Source: Sclerotiophoma versabilis (Eukaryota; Ascomycota; Dothideomycetes; Pleosporales; Didymellaceae). Taken from it: a DNA stretch of 64,000 nt. Positions 38,724 through 49,816 of this stretch are shown piece by piece. A program made the translations under genes and the position numbers. The notes beneath the pieces were generated by a model. It was not told the DNA's origin. It was given only the letters and a program-made list of their open reading frames with translations, and made no database searches. Numbering within the stretch: the first letter of the stretch is position 1; each line of letters opens with the position of its first letter. Location: positions 1 to 64,000 of the forward strand of contig JAAROD010000011.1 in NCBI GenBank assembly GCA_012274445.1, in the 5' to 3' direction.

Positions 38724-40868
38724 CTATCTTCCTACATCTTGAAGGCCCACCTCTAAAAGCTCCTCAAAACCGAGTGCAGACCATTCGTTTTGACCTAATG
38801 ATGGTAACGATTGTTGTGCGAGAAAACTGTCCAAGCTGCCTGGCACTGCGAAATCTGACCATCCGTCAAGTGGGGGGTCAGGTAGGGCCGCATTCTGCTC
38901 AGAGACTTGGTCTCCTGCAGTTGCAGTACCCGACGGCTGAATCTCAACTGGAGTACTCCTTTGTTCCTCAGTCCGGCGAGGAGGTATGCTCTGCGCGAGA
39001 CGTCCAGTTTCATCATCTCGTCTTTGCCTTGCAAGGGATACTTCTGTCTTTCGCAATTTGGTACGAAGGCTGTACAGAATGTTTCGAAAAGCCCGAGAAT
39101 TATAATGCAGCCGGACGGAGTTATCAGCGGCAGAAACGTCGAGTCGAGCGATGGCTCGGTTGAGGAGATCGCAGAGCTGTGATCTTTGCTGGTCGAATGA
39201 ATCGGAGCGGTTGCGTAAGGTTTGAGAGAGGTGGTTGTTGATCAAGATACTAAAGAGATAGCATATGTTTGCAAAGAACATAATGCTCTGTACCCTCACA
39301 TCTTCAACGGGCATGGCCACTACTGCGTTCAGCGCCTCGTAGATTTTCGATGTGTCTAAGTATACTGGCGCTCGCTGTGGGTCCGACTCGATCATTCCTA
39401 ATTCTCTGTATTTGTCTCCTTCAAGCAGGCATTCATCGTAAGGGGGCTTGATATAAGTATGGTTCCATGATGGGGCCAGTTGTGATTCGATCAAACGAAC
39501 TCGTACGGTAGAGTAGTGCAAAAATAGTGGCTCTGTGGATTAAGTCAGATATGGTTAGACTCCTAGAACAGGGCTGCCTTACTGTTGCTTTGAAGATAAG
39601 AAGAGTGTGTTTCACTCCAATTGTCCAATGTCGACAGTAGCTCATCGTCTAACATGTGCTTGCCATCCATGAAACTGCGTGAGGTGCCGGCTAAGTCTAT
39701 GAATGACTCCGCAGCAATCATCTCGAGTTCTACCCATGCTGCCATCTGTTGGTAATGGACAGTTTTTGAAGAACTCAGAAGTCGAACATAGGACTTTACG
39801 CACGATGGATATCGCGGCTGTAGGGGCCGTCGAAAGAGAATCATGACACTGAACAGTTAGCTCCTGTCATAGAAAGAGACCTATAGTTGCTACGTACCTA
39901 TTTACAGCCCAAAAGCATGCCAGGTATATGTACATGGCGTCGTAACACTCTTGCATGCTTCTTCTTTCTCCAGCAAGTGTCCACATGCATTGGGTCCCGC
40001 CAGCGTCTATACACGTATTGACATCATGGTGGCAGATACATTTGACGTCGTACAAGCCCAAGTCGGAGCTCATGCACTCCGCTTGGGCCGCCAGGCTAAC
40101 GATCCTAGCTTTCTGAAGAGGTTCGTTGGCAGCATAAAAAGCTGTAGCCAAGGTGAACGCGTATACAATCTCTATACTCTTCTGTCCAGTGAGCATGACG
40201 ATATCGGCTAGCATGTGCTTCAGTCGAGTATCTAAGCTTGAAAACATACGCACGTCAAGGCTCGATGCGGCAACAGTAAGAATGGATAGATCAAGTACAG
40301 GCGTTTCCTTTTTGCTTTCTGCAAATAGCGAGAAGGAGGGCGGAAGAAGAGGGAGGTCGCGAATGACTCTGGAAAAGTGTTGATACAGGTTCTGTACCTG
40401 AACTTCGGATAGCCCATCAATTGGTTGAACGGTTCTGGTATGCAGATCTGTAAGAGTAGCAGTCCGCCCAAACGGAAAAGAGCTTGTCGTCGGCTCGTAG
40501 ATATCGTGACCATAGTTTGAGCCGAAGAGCGTGTCACGCACCTTGTCGCTGGTAGGTGTAAGTCCAGCTAATAGCGTACTATCGGAATGAGGGGAAGGGT
40601 TTTGGTGATGATGGGGGGTCGGATCATGATCATGATCATCCGGAGGGGTCAATCCTATTCCTCTGGCACCTGTAGTTCGTTCGCCTCTATGTTTCTGACC
40701 TCGACCATCGTAAATGCAAGGGCAAGGGACTTCCAAACATCTTCTACAAGATCTGATGGCAGCTCGATTATCTGAAGGTACACAACGTAGCTTAGAGATC
40801 CGGCAGTTCAGGCATGCTCGAAGGACTCGTCGACGACGGCTTTGAGGTAGCTGCTCCATCGACGGCAT
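38724..40868 (-). CDS. Zn(II)2Cys6 fungal transcription factor
   Basis: Proposed exons on the minus strand are 40868-39898, 39848-39583 and 39532-38724. Both introns (49 and 50 bp) have GT donors, a CTAAC branch-point sequence and CAG acceptors, and the joined frame gives 681 residues. A basic stretch (RRRR) precedes the binuclear zinc cluster with Cys at residues 19, 22, 29, 41, 44 and 51, which fits C-x2-C-x6-C-x11-C-x2-C-x6-C. A low-complexity His/Asp/Pro linker follows, then a helical middle region in the style of fungal regulators. Such proteins bind CGG-containing half sites in the nucleus. It is the gene closest to the RIP-mutated block. It lies 1.6 kb from an enzyme/transporter pair it might control, which is inference only. 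The target pathway cannot be read from the sequence. Confidence 0.85.
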
Positions 40869-42464
40869 CGAGAAACAAGCTGAGCGTGTGGGCGTGATGG
40901 TGATGGTGGATTGGTCATTTCTCTTGAAAACGACAGCGCAAGCTAAGCTGAGAAGAACGATTCACTATTGGTTAGTGTTAACCCCCGCTGCCCGTAGCCC
41001 CGCGAGACCGGTGCATGCGTCGATGATGCGGACCGAACGCCCAAAACGACTCATGTCTGACACTCACCGCAACGGTAGCACATGAGCAAGCCGTCGCACG
41101 TGTCCCCATTGAACTAGGCGGCAGTCATGCTTTGGTTCTTCCAGATCAGAAACCGTAAGTTGCAAGTCATCAAATAGAATGCGCGATGACAGGCAGCGGC
41201 AGGCATTTAGGCATTACCTGGCTACGTCGCATGCGAAGACCAAATCTAGCACTTGGCACTGCATGAGCATACAATCTCCAGCGCCTTCCTGCTACAACAT
41301 CAAATGTAGCTTTTGTCTTACCGCTTGTTTCGAATCATCTGCGCTTTGAGCAATCCAACAAAAGTTTGGCGTTTGCACTGGCCGAAGCGAGTCTAGTTCG
41401 GCGTCACAGAAGACCGAGACCGATCTGGTAAAGTCGGAATTTCGGTCCGAATCCAGAGGCCAGCCGAAGCAACCAATACATAGTAGTTCCACCCCAAAGG
41501 TCTCGTGAGCATTTGACTGCGAGGTAGTCAAAGCTTAGAAGGCTTAATGCGAAGCACCTCAAACAGCACTTCTATATCCCTGAGGGTCGACGTTGCTTTT
41601 ACCACTGGAGCGAAAGCTATTGATAATGTCATTGAATTCGCCAGCAGATCTCGGTAATTTGACCCAACTCAAACATGCCAGGGTAGAAGGTCAGAACTAG
41701 GTAATATATTAGGCGCTTAGCGCTAGATTGTAAAAGTAATACCAGCCCCTAATAGGTGGCTACCGATCTCTAGATCCAGGCGCTTAAAGTATACTTATGG
41801 CCTGAGTTGTCGATAAGCAGGTAGGCGACAAGCACTTGCTTGGGCTTGCTTGAGTTTGCAAAGTTCAAGCAAGCAACTCAGTCTCTAGCAGTGTTAGGCT
41901 CAAAGAAGCAAGTTGAGCATGATACAGATAAGTGCTTGAGCTTGCTTGAGCTGGGGGTAATGGGTGTTTAGTAGGGCTATGCGAGGGGAAGGATCTACAT
42001 AGGAGCCCTCCCTAAGCCCTATTCTCGTGATTTCACGTGACAATGAGCTCGGCCGAAGAGCCCCTGACGCCCCTGACGCCCCCTTTACAGTCCTACTAGC
42101 CAACCCCCCCCCCCCCCCCTGTTCAAGCAAGCAAGCGGCTACACCCGATTACTCATCAAGCAAGCAAGTTCCGAAGTTCAAACTTGAGCTTGCTTGGTTG
42201 TTGACAAATTTGCTTACACGTCCTAGCTTAGTGTAATGCTCCTGTTAGTATATTGTAAACCACGGTAAAGGTTAGCCAAATTCCTTTGCCCATCGACATT
42301 AGATGTATGGAAACATTGGATGCTTGCTTTCTTTAGCTTGTTTGAAACTCAACTTTGCAAACTCGGAGAACAGCCAGGCGATGGCAAACTTCACGATGTA
42401 TATGCACTAGATACCGGTGAATGGCATGCAGTTTGATTAAGCTATCAGACGGTGCATTGTGCTA
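40869..42464. other. Intergenic region with CAAGCAAGC repeats and a C16 run
   Basis: No convincing gene. Between about 41820 and 42205, CAAGCAAG and its complement CTTGCTTG recur many times, in opposite orientations near the two edges (41835-41875 and 42122-42200). This gives an inverted-repeat layout like a decayed foldback or MITE element. A run of 16 C lies at 42104-42119. The part from 40869 to about 41100 is probably the promoter and 5' leader of the Zn2Cys6 gene. Confidence 0.45.
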
Positions 42465-43661
42465 CTACTTAAGAAGAGCAGAAGGTGTCCAGTTCTTCTT
42501 CTCTCCTTGGAACCTCGGCTTCGAAGGATTGTTGTTGGCGACAACGAGAGTGTCTTCGAGAACAACCCTGGGGTTAGGGTCCAACAAGCCAAGGCTGTTG
42601 GGGTAAGCGCTCGCGGCTTTGATCACCTCGGGATCTTCCAGTAGAAGAAGATGTCCGTGGTCAACAAGCAGCTTGCCATCGGCGTAAAGGCATGGGAAGT
42701 CGAACTGAATATCGTTGTGTGCATGTCCAGGTTCGCCTAGGCATGCACTGCCATCCTTCAGGCCATCGAGACCAAGATAGAAGGTACCCGCGTGCTTCTC
42801 CCTCTCAAACTGCGTGCCACCGGCAACTCGGACCTTAGGGCTCACACCGACAAATGCATGGCGAAGGTAGGAGCCAGTGGGGCTAAAGTTCTTTGTGTGT
42901 CGGGCGCCTTCTTTATCGCCTTCGATGTTGGTGACAACACCATTCTTGATGGTGATCTTTACCGGCGAGTCAATGGAACCAGTTGCAGTGGAATCTACGC
43001 AAGCGATTGTACCGTTTACGTCCAGGGAGAAAAAGTTAGCACCTCCGTAAGGGAACGGTCGCCACATTCCTGGCTGCAGGGGCCCGGCACCTGAGATTTG
43101 TGGGTTCTTCCAAGTCAGGTCAGTGCCATGAGTAGTTGTAAGGCGGACCTCTGCTGCTGCTCCGATCAGGCCATACATCTTCTCCTCAAGAACGTTGTAA
43201 AGGCCGTAGGGGAATCGACCACCGGTTGCAAGGGATGAGATGGTTGCAGTCTGGTGCAAAGAGACAACACGGGAGTTCGAAGCAGCAATCTTGTCGAAGA
43301 AAAGGGTTTCCGAATGAACGTCGCCCCAGTACGAGCATGAAATGACCAAATCAGCGGCAGCGAGAACGCTCGTGATCAAACCAGGCTTGTTCTTGGTCGG
43401 CATGCCACCGATCGTGAAAGGGGCTACAGAGAGGATCTGTACCATACCGCCGTGGTATGCAACACCTGCGGCGATGGCTTGAATCACAACTGGGTCAACA
43501 GTGTGTTCGGTCAGGATGACCACAGTCTCTCCCGCTGTCAGTTGGGCGTACTCAAGCAAGTTGCGTACACCTGGCATAGCTTCGACGATGCCATTTGGGC
43601 CTGAGGTTGGAAGGTCGCTGTAGCCAAAGGCTGTCTCCGAGTTGGAAGGTACGAAAGACAT
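42465..43661 (-). CDS. M29-aminopeptidase/NicX-like metalloprotein
   Basis: An intronless frame of 398 residues runs from MSFVPSNSE. An upstream in-frame Met at 43775 would add 38 low-complexity residues rich in His-Pro, and I judge it part of the leader. The overall pattern resembles proteins related to M29 aminopeptidases and the nonheme-iron ring-cleaving enzyme NicX (2,5-dihydroxypyridine dioxygenase). It has an N-terminal alpha/beta half with ETVVILTEHTVDP and a C-terminal half with a likely metal site, GHAHND at 312-317 plus DHGH at 334-337. His/His/Asp ligands are known in NicX, so a metal role for these residues is plausible. Substrate unknown. It is divergently paired with an MFS transporter across 355 bp, suggesting uptake plus processing of a small carboxylate or heteroaromatic compound. 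Confidence 0.6.
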   Translation of the reverse strand: MSFVPSNSETAFGYSDLPTSGPNGIVEAMPGVRNLLEYAQLTAGETVVILTEHTVDPVVIQAIAAGVAYHGGMVQILSVAPFTIGGMPTKNKPGLITSVLAAADLVISCSYWGDVHSETLFFDKIAASNSRVVSLHQTATISSLATGGRFPYGLYNVLEEKMYGLIGAAAEVRLTTTHGTDLTWKNPQISGAGPLQPGMWRPFPYGGANFFSLDVNGTIACVDSTATGSIDSPVKITIKNGVVTNIEGDKEGARHTKNFSPTGSYLRHAFVGVSPKVRVAGGTQFEREKHAGTFYLGLDGLKDGSACLGEPGHAHNDIQFDFPCLYADGKLLVDHGHLLLLEDPEVIKAASAYPNSLGLLDPNPRVVLEDTLVVANNNPSKPRFQGEKKNWTPSALLK

Positions 43662-44016
43662 GGTGTAGTGGATTGTTGAGAAGACTTGATAGTGAGGATG
43701 AGGATGAGGATGAGATGATGTGTTGGACAAGAAACCTATTCTCTGAACGAGAGGGCATTTATATATTCCATACATGTATACTGCGTGTGTACTCCCTTAC
43801 ACCCGACACACTATACCGGCTAATCATGCCCCATTTTCGGAGGCGTCGGGCGGGTCGTGTCAACTTTCCAATTTATCGGACGCTAGCGTTCAGCGGCCGA
43901 ACAAGCAGAATCCGATCGATCCGCTTGCTCAGTATCCTAGCACGACCTTAAATACCGCAGAGCCATGAACAATTAAATTGTAGGCATCTATCTGGCATCA
44001 CAATAATCTCACATCA
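43662..44016. promoter_or_regulatory. Shared divergent promoter of the NicX-like and MFS genes
   Basis: These 355 bp separate the start codons of two divergent genes. The region contains several CGG triplets and the palindrome ACGCTAGCGT at 43880-43889, followed by GTTCAGCGGCCGAAC, which has GTTC/GAAC arms around CGGCCG. Paired CGG triplets are typical binding sites of Zn2Cys6 regulators, one of which is encoded nearby. No direct evidence of binding exists. TATA-like ATATATT lies near 43760. Confidence 0.45.
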
Positions 44017-45633
44017 ATGGCTGACTCACCCACCGAGAAATCTCCCAAAGAGGGCAACTCTCTTTTTGGCAGCTCTCTTTTTGGCAGAGGTGCAGGGAAA
44101 CAACCGCAGCCCAAGGATGAGGGCGTTCGACCGTGGATTGTTTGTTTGGGATCTTTCTCCGTTCTGGTCGCCACTTTTGGCTATGTAATTAGGTTCCCCA
44201 TCGAACTCCTCTATCATAGCTGATATCTTTGCAGGTGAACACCTTTGGTGTGTTCTTGACCTATTACAAAAGCAACTTCCTCTCTTCGTATAGCATCTCA
44301 GCCATTAACTGGATCGGATCTGTGCAGCTTTTCTGCATGTACTTTTTCTCTCCGTTGGTCGGAAAGCTGTTCGATACTGGATATTTCCGACACTCGTTCC
44401 TGGTTGGATCCGCCCTTCACATAATAGGGATATTTACTTTGAGTGTGGCCGATAGTTATGCGGGAGTATTCCTTTCTCAAGGTCTTTGTCAAGGGGTAGG
44501 CCATGGTTTTTAGACTCCCTTTTTCAATGTCTTGAAGCTGACTCTCGTCCAGATTGGTCTTGGTTTGATATTTCTTCCAAGTCAAGCGGTTCTCAGCCAT
44601 TGGTTCCAGAAAAGAAGAGCGCTTGCATTAGGAATATCTGCACTCGGATCATCACTTGGAGGCGTTGTGTTTCCAATCATGCTACGAAGGTGAGTTTTGC
44701 ACGATTACTGTTCTCGATAGTGCTGATGTCGTTTGAACGCAGACTGTTAGAAACGACGACGTTCAAGACAACAGTTCTGGCGCTCGGAGGTTGTACCACC
44801 TTCTGCCTAGTAGTCGCAAACCTTACTCTGGAGGTCAATAGGCCTCCCAACGCGTGGAAAAATGTATCAATGTTTGATCCAAACGCAGTCAAACAGCTCC
44901 CTTTTGTACTGTTTACTATAGGCGTTACACTTGTCATGTGGGGGTGAGTACTTTTTGCATCGAAAATCTTAACTGCACTAACATGCGTCAGACTTTACGT
45001 GCCAATTTTCTATGTTGAGGACTTCGGGCTGCAACATCACCTTCCGCCAGATGTCGCATTCTACAGTTTGTCAATACTCAACGGCGCAAGTTTTTTCGGA
45101 CGCTCTATTCCAAACGCTCTGGCTGATTAGTACTTCACCCCTACCTACAAAAGCTGGAGCCAAATTGTGTTCTAACTTTTGATTTTAGCTTCGCACCGAT
45201 CACACTACTCACACCTATGTGTTTCGTATGCGGCGTACTGATGCTAGCCTGGTTGGCATGCACGAAGACCGCTTCTTACATAGTTTTTACCGCGCTATAT
45301 GGGTGAGTAATTCCTGTTACTGTTCATTCCAAGCATCTAAATTTTCTAACGATACTTAACAGATTCTTCTCGGGTGCGTACGTATCACTGCTACCTGCCG
45401 CGGTTGCATCCTTTGTACCCAACATAGGCCTGGCCGGGACGTGGCTAGGCATGGTGCTGTTTTGCATCAGTTTTGCGGGCCTCACAGGTACCCCAATCAC
45501 TGGGGCAATTCTGAATTCAACAGCAACGGCCACTTCGACAGGATATTGGGGCCCAGCTGCATTTGGAGCATGTGCTGTATTCCTTGGTACGGCATTTCTA
45601 CTGGTCTCAATATTTTTGACTAGAAGAAAATAG
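44017..45633 (+). CDS. MFS transporter, monocarboxylate-transporter (MCT) type
   Basis: Seven exons are proposed: 44017-44184, 44235-44495, 44553-44689, 44743-44943, 44992-45129, 45189-45302 and 45363-45633. All six introns are 48-60 bp with GT-AG ends and keep the frame, giving 429 residues. After a hydrophilic N-terminus comes a first membrane span running into GYVNTFGVFLTYY, the N-terminal signature of fungal monocarboxylate permease homologues. The HWFQKRRALALG loop and LRR sit between later spans, and about twelve hydrophobic segments follow. It should act in the plasma membrane on a monocarboxylate or related small acid. Unspliced sequence shows apparent stops (for example at 44512 and 45128), but these fall in introns, so the gene looks intact. 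Confidence 0.87.
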
Positions 45634-48600
45634 GTGGCTGTATGTTTAATACCTGTTTTAGACATGTAACATTGTAATAGTAGTTGTAGCAAGCGGGATC
45701 AGCACGACTCAAGAGCTGGTCTACTTACAACGTTATCGATCTATGTAACGAGAAAGAACGCCGCTTTTTAGGAAACATGTATATAATGAATTATTGATTT
45801 TATTCTTGAGCTTTTATAACTCTCATCTTATAGCTCCCAGACTTGTGCGATCTTAATGGACGCTGCTAAAGTGAATAAAATCGAAGCTGCACTAACCACA
45901 AATCACTAATGTGGGTGAACGTCGTCCGTGCCTCTTCCTATCCATCACTCAACACTCCTTTTGTAGGCCATTTTCTCTGCCAGTGTCAGCTCCATGGCCT
46001 GTGTTGAACTGATACAGTCCAGCATCTCACAAATCACCCAAGGCTGTTGATCTAGCTAAACCTTGGCCGGTATCCTTCTGTTACCTTTTTAACAACAGCG
46101 GATCTGCGAAGATGGCGCGAGGTTGGGTTTTAGTTTGGACCATCGTGTCATCCATTCGAACTATTGGTATACTTAAGCCCAAAATGGCCATCATGCGCTA
46201 ATGCGGCAACCCACTTCTGGCCGTATCAAGTAGAGTCGTTCGGAATTTGATCATCACGATCGTCCCATGTGCACTTCTGCAATCCGCCGGCTTCCGAGGC
46301 ATAGCGCTTGGTTTCGCGTAAGGATCTCAGCTGGCTGTAAAGGACGAGTACGATCTAACAAACAAATAACACTTACCTCTCCCGTACATCCTCACTCAGA
46401 TAAATAGGGGTTGACTTATACAGATGAGTGTAAAGCTTGAAGATGTGATTAAACCAACGGACGACCATTAGCAACATATGTGCCTACGCTTGTTCTTTGA
46501 GAGCTTTGGTGCGATGCAACCCAATTCCTCATCGCAATTGTCCTTGTTGATCAGAACGTCACGCAATTACCATGCTTAGCGCTTCCGCAGCAAATACGAG
46601 GTGGAGCACGAGATACACCCGTAGCTGCGGATGGTCAAAGCATCCAAGTGGTGCCGACTTTTAAACATTGCATCCCTGCTTCTACAGATCCGTCCACTGC
46701 CGCACTAGTAAGCTTTGTGGTTGCCTCTACAAGCTTTGCGGGGTCCCCGCACAGACAAAGTATGAAAGCACTTGTACAAGGATGTAGCATGAACGGATTG
46801 CTAGCGTGAATTTTCGCACTGAGCAGTCCACGATCTTTTACAATGTTAAAATCCTAGGACATTCTCGCACTAGCAGCCCTTCGTTCGTGCCATTTAGTTT
46901 ATCTCGGCGGGGATGTCGAAGCACTCCAACCCCACCGACGGACGCGATCCAATCGCGTCATCGCGCGTAAAGGCGCGGTAGACATAGCATCAAATGTCTG
47001 TGTCTGCTGCAAAAAGATAGAAACCCCTCTTAGCATGAACTAAGCAGTCCTCACACGCCATCAAACGGAAATCCGGAATTATCGCAGCCTCTGTAACCGT
47101 TGCCAGGCATGTCCGCGAGAGATGTTCGATGTTCGGCTCTTCTCCTGCACCGCAACCTGGAGTTTCTCCGATATGGGAAAGGGTCTCGACAGAGTAATGA
47201 CACGCGTGGCTACACGGTTGTGAACAACTGTCACTCGTCACAGGCAACATCATCTTCATACTAGTTCAGAAAAGCTGTCGACCATCCGTCGGCATCGCGA
47301 ACCAAACGGATGCCGAGAATCCCAACGCAGTGGTTGGCCCGATTTGTGCCTAACGTGCATCACCTGTTTGTATATCCGGCTGGATGCGGATGATGCACGC
47401 TTCACGATCTTTCCAATCGCAGAGATGCGCAGCTCAGTCTTCTGTAATGGTGATTCATCAGTTCTACTATAATATCTGGCATAATTATTGTAGGTGGAGC
47501 TCGGAGCAGGGATGCTCGGCTGTATTTTCCAGGCAAGTAGAGATCAGCCTTGTTATTATTATATGTGGTGAAGTTGCGAACGCTTAGGACGAGTTAGCAT
47601 TATATTATACATGTAAATAAGCTAAATCAAATATAAGTAAGACAGTAGAGCCATTCTGTGTCATCCGAAAAGCACCCCTGTTGTGCCTTCTCCACCTACA
47701 CTAATTATGCCAGATACCATAGTAAACACCGACTGACTCATCTCAGGTCTCGCCCGTGGAACAACAAGTATACCCTATCCATCACTTTACTAAAGCACGT
47801 ACAAGTCGCTCGAGATGTTTGCTTACCCGCTAGTCTGAAGCGTTGCGAGTCACTACGATGTATTTCGGCGTGACTCTCCAGTATACGTGCTGACACAATT
47901 GGGTCTAGTGTCCGGGTTTCCCTCGACCATGACATCACAAATCTGAGAGATACTCAAGCAGCAACAGCCAGCCGCTAGTCTGCAAATACCAGCCTTGATG
48001 CGGGGTGCTACGAGGCGCGAATCAAGCTCGTTTGTGTTGTGATAGCGTAGCCATTGTCTTTTCTGGTCTTGTCGGAAGTAATGCGTTGCGATAACTCCAC
48101 GCAAAGTTGTCAACAATCGAATATTAGCAAAGACCTGCTCGAATTTGTTTAACAGTAGCTAAGGTAATTAAACAAACCATGATTCTTGAATATACTAAAG
48201 TAAAGAAAGGCATCTCTTCCCAAGTTCGACTGCTTGAACAAGCATCAAGTCTTGTATTTATTCTCATGTATTTATCTATTGCTACCAAAAGAAACAGGCA
48301 TAAAGCGGACTTGACATGCACGATAAAAAAAGCAATCTAGTGTTAGAAGCCAGCTATAGCCGGCTGCGCTACAATAAAACCAGATGGTAAGCAACATGTG
48401 CTTAGTTGCGAGTCTCTTGGCTAGAACAGTACTTATTCATGTAATTAGAGGTGGCCTATAGCTACACGCTCGTGACTGTTAGCCAGCGATCTGATATCTA
48501 GTGATGGATTAGCGATAGCGAAGTAATAAACTGACAGACAGAGAGCTGCTAGAAGCTAGAGGTAGATAGCTACTTACACACATGTTAGCCCCTGAAAATA

Positions 48601-48909
48601 GAAGAAAAGGGAATCAAGAAGAAAAAGGAGTTTACTTGAGCAGAAGTATTTAGTTCTAGTAGTTTGAGGTATTCTGACGTACTAGCACCAATACTTTAGT
48701 TTTGGGTAAGTTGCAACAACGGGGTTGGTAGATTGTGTTTTCTGGCTACTGATAGCTCGTTAACCCTTGATACCTACCATGACGTCTAGGCGGAATCATC
48801 TACTTGTAGGGTTCTATCGTATCACCCGTGAGGTCGCAACAATGAGCTTAGTGCCTCAATAGCATACCCTACAGCCAGGATACTATGAAGTACGCCCAAA
48901 CTCCTACAA
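45634..48909. other. Gene-poor stretch, 3.3 kb
   Basis: I find no recognisable gene. Short frames of 60-89 codons occur on both strands. The longest, 46990-47259 minus (89 codons, seven Cys), has no family I know and no clear exon partners. The region has normal composition, so it is not RIP-mutated repeat DNA. It may hold decayed genes or long intergenic sequence near the transporter. No tRNA-like cloverleaf was noticed. Confidence 0.4.
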
Positions 48910-49816
48910 CTACAGCGTAACAACCATCAGCATCCGCGCCCTCTCTCCCAACTCAGAACCGCAGCGTCGTGATGACTGCGCTCCCAGCAACTCCAACGCG
49001 AACATGTAGGCATTCAACACAGCCGGACACTTAGCCACAAACCTACGCTCCACCATCTCCTCCGACAACCACTCAGCCAACGCTTTCCTCTCCAAAGCCC
49101 GCCCTACCAACCCCACACCCCCCGCCTTAACCGGCGCCGCTTCCCCGCTCTTCAGCATCGGAACCCTGAGTACCGTTCACCCCAGCTCATCAACAGGATT
49201 GCGCGTAACAAGCGGCGTAAACTCGCGGATTTCATCGTGCACAGGCCTGAAGAACAAACACACACATCTATAACCACGAGCCAGTAGGGGAGGGGAAACC
49301 TGTCCTCGGGGGCTTTGAACGACGCGGTGCTAACGATGAGGGTGTGGGTGTATGCGTATTTCCGGAGCAAGGGGAGGATGGTTCTAAAGCCGTTAGTGAC
49401 GGGGGTTTAAGCCTTTTTGAAGGCCTTGCGTGGGGGCCGAGGAAGGACATGCAGGTTTTGGCGCCGTTGGAGAGGGCGGTTTCCCGCGCGGCGGCGTCGT
49501 CGTCGTCTAGCATGCTGGTTATGACGGTGGCGGCGGAGGAGAGCTCGCCGGGAGTTTGACCGCATTGTGGACGTAGAGGGTTAGGGCAGTGTTGTCAACA
49601 ATCAATTAAATGGGGCCCAGCGACCTCAGATTGACTTGATGGATTGACTTTTTGAGCTTAGAGATTACTTATATAGGTTCAACCCTTACTTCTTTAAGTA
49701 AGGGCGTGAATGTGAAATTCAGATTGACTTGATTGTTAACATGCTTGGGTTAAGGTGTGGGAATTGCGGAGGCCGGCGGGACTTGTGCGGCCGAAGACGA
49801 GGATGTGGTGGGGCAT
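48910..49816 (-). pseudogene. NmrA-like NAD(P)-binding protein, pseudogene interrupted by a MITE
   Basis: The minus strand starts with ATG at 49816 and reads MPHHILVFGRTSPAG, a Rossmann-type glycine-loop start. It then continues after a 147-bp insertion (49594-49740) with ALTLYVHNAVKLPGELS, a match to the strand after the loop in NmrA-like NAD(P)-binding proteins. Further family blocks include SFLGP, RKYAYTHTLIVSTASFK and VPMLKSGEAAPVKAGGVG. Besides the insertion there are two frame slips, one after SFLGPHA near 49430 followed by TAA, and one in a GT-rich stretch near 49270. There is also a TGA where WTVLRVP would be expected (near 49177). The C-terminal part (48910-49158) remains open to a TAG. 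The gene is broken at several independent points. Confidence 0.75.
49594..49740. mobile_element. 147-bp MITE-like insertion
   Basis: The ends are GTCAACAATCAA on the left and the complement of GTTAACAATCAA on the right, a terminal inverted repeat of about 12 bases with one mismatch. CAGATTGACTTGAT occurs twice inside in the same orientation. The interior is AT-rich with no coding capacity. It sits exactly where the NmrA-like reading frame is interrupted. The target duplication could not be fixed with certainty. Confidence 0.6.

Noticed and set aside
38531..39163. 210-codon plus-strand frame
   Set aside because: It is antisense to the last exon of the Zn2Cys6 gene, where splicing and frame are well supported, and the protein shows no family features.
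44496..44552. Apparent stop codon breaking the MFS transporter (TAG at 44511)
   Set aside because: It lies in a 57-bp GT-AG intron. Removing it joins SQGLCQG to IGLGLIFLPSQ in the expected order, so the gene is intact.
46990..47259. 89-codon Cys-rich minus-strand frame
   Set aside because: It faintly recalls the C-terminal part of some secondary-metabolism regulators, but no zinc cluster or credible exon is found upstream. Not annotated.
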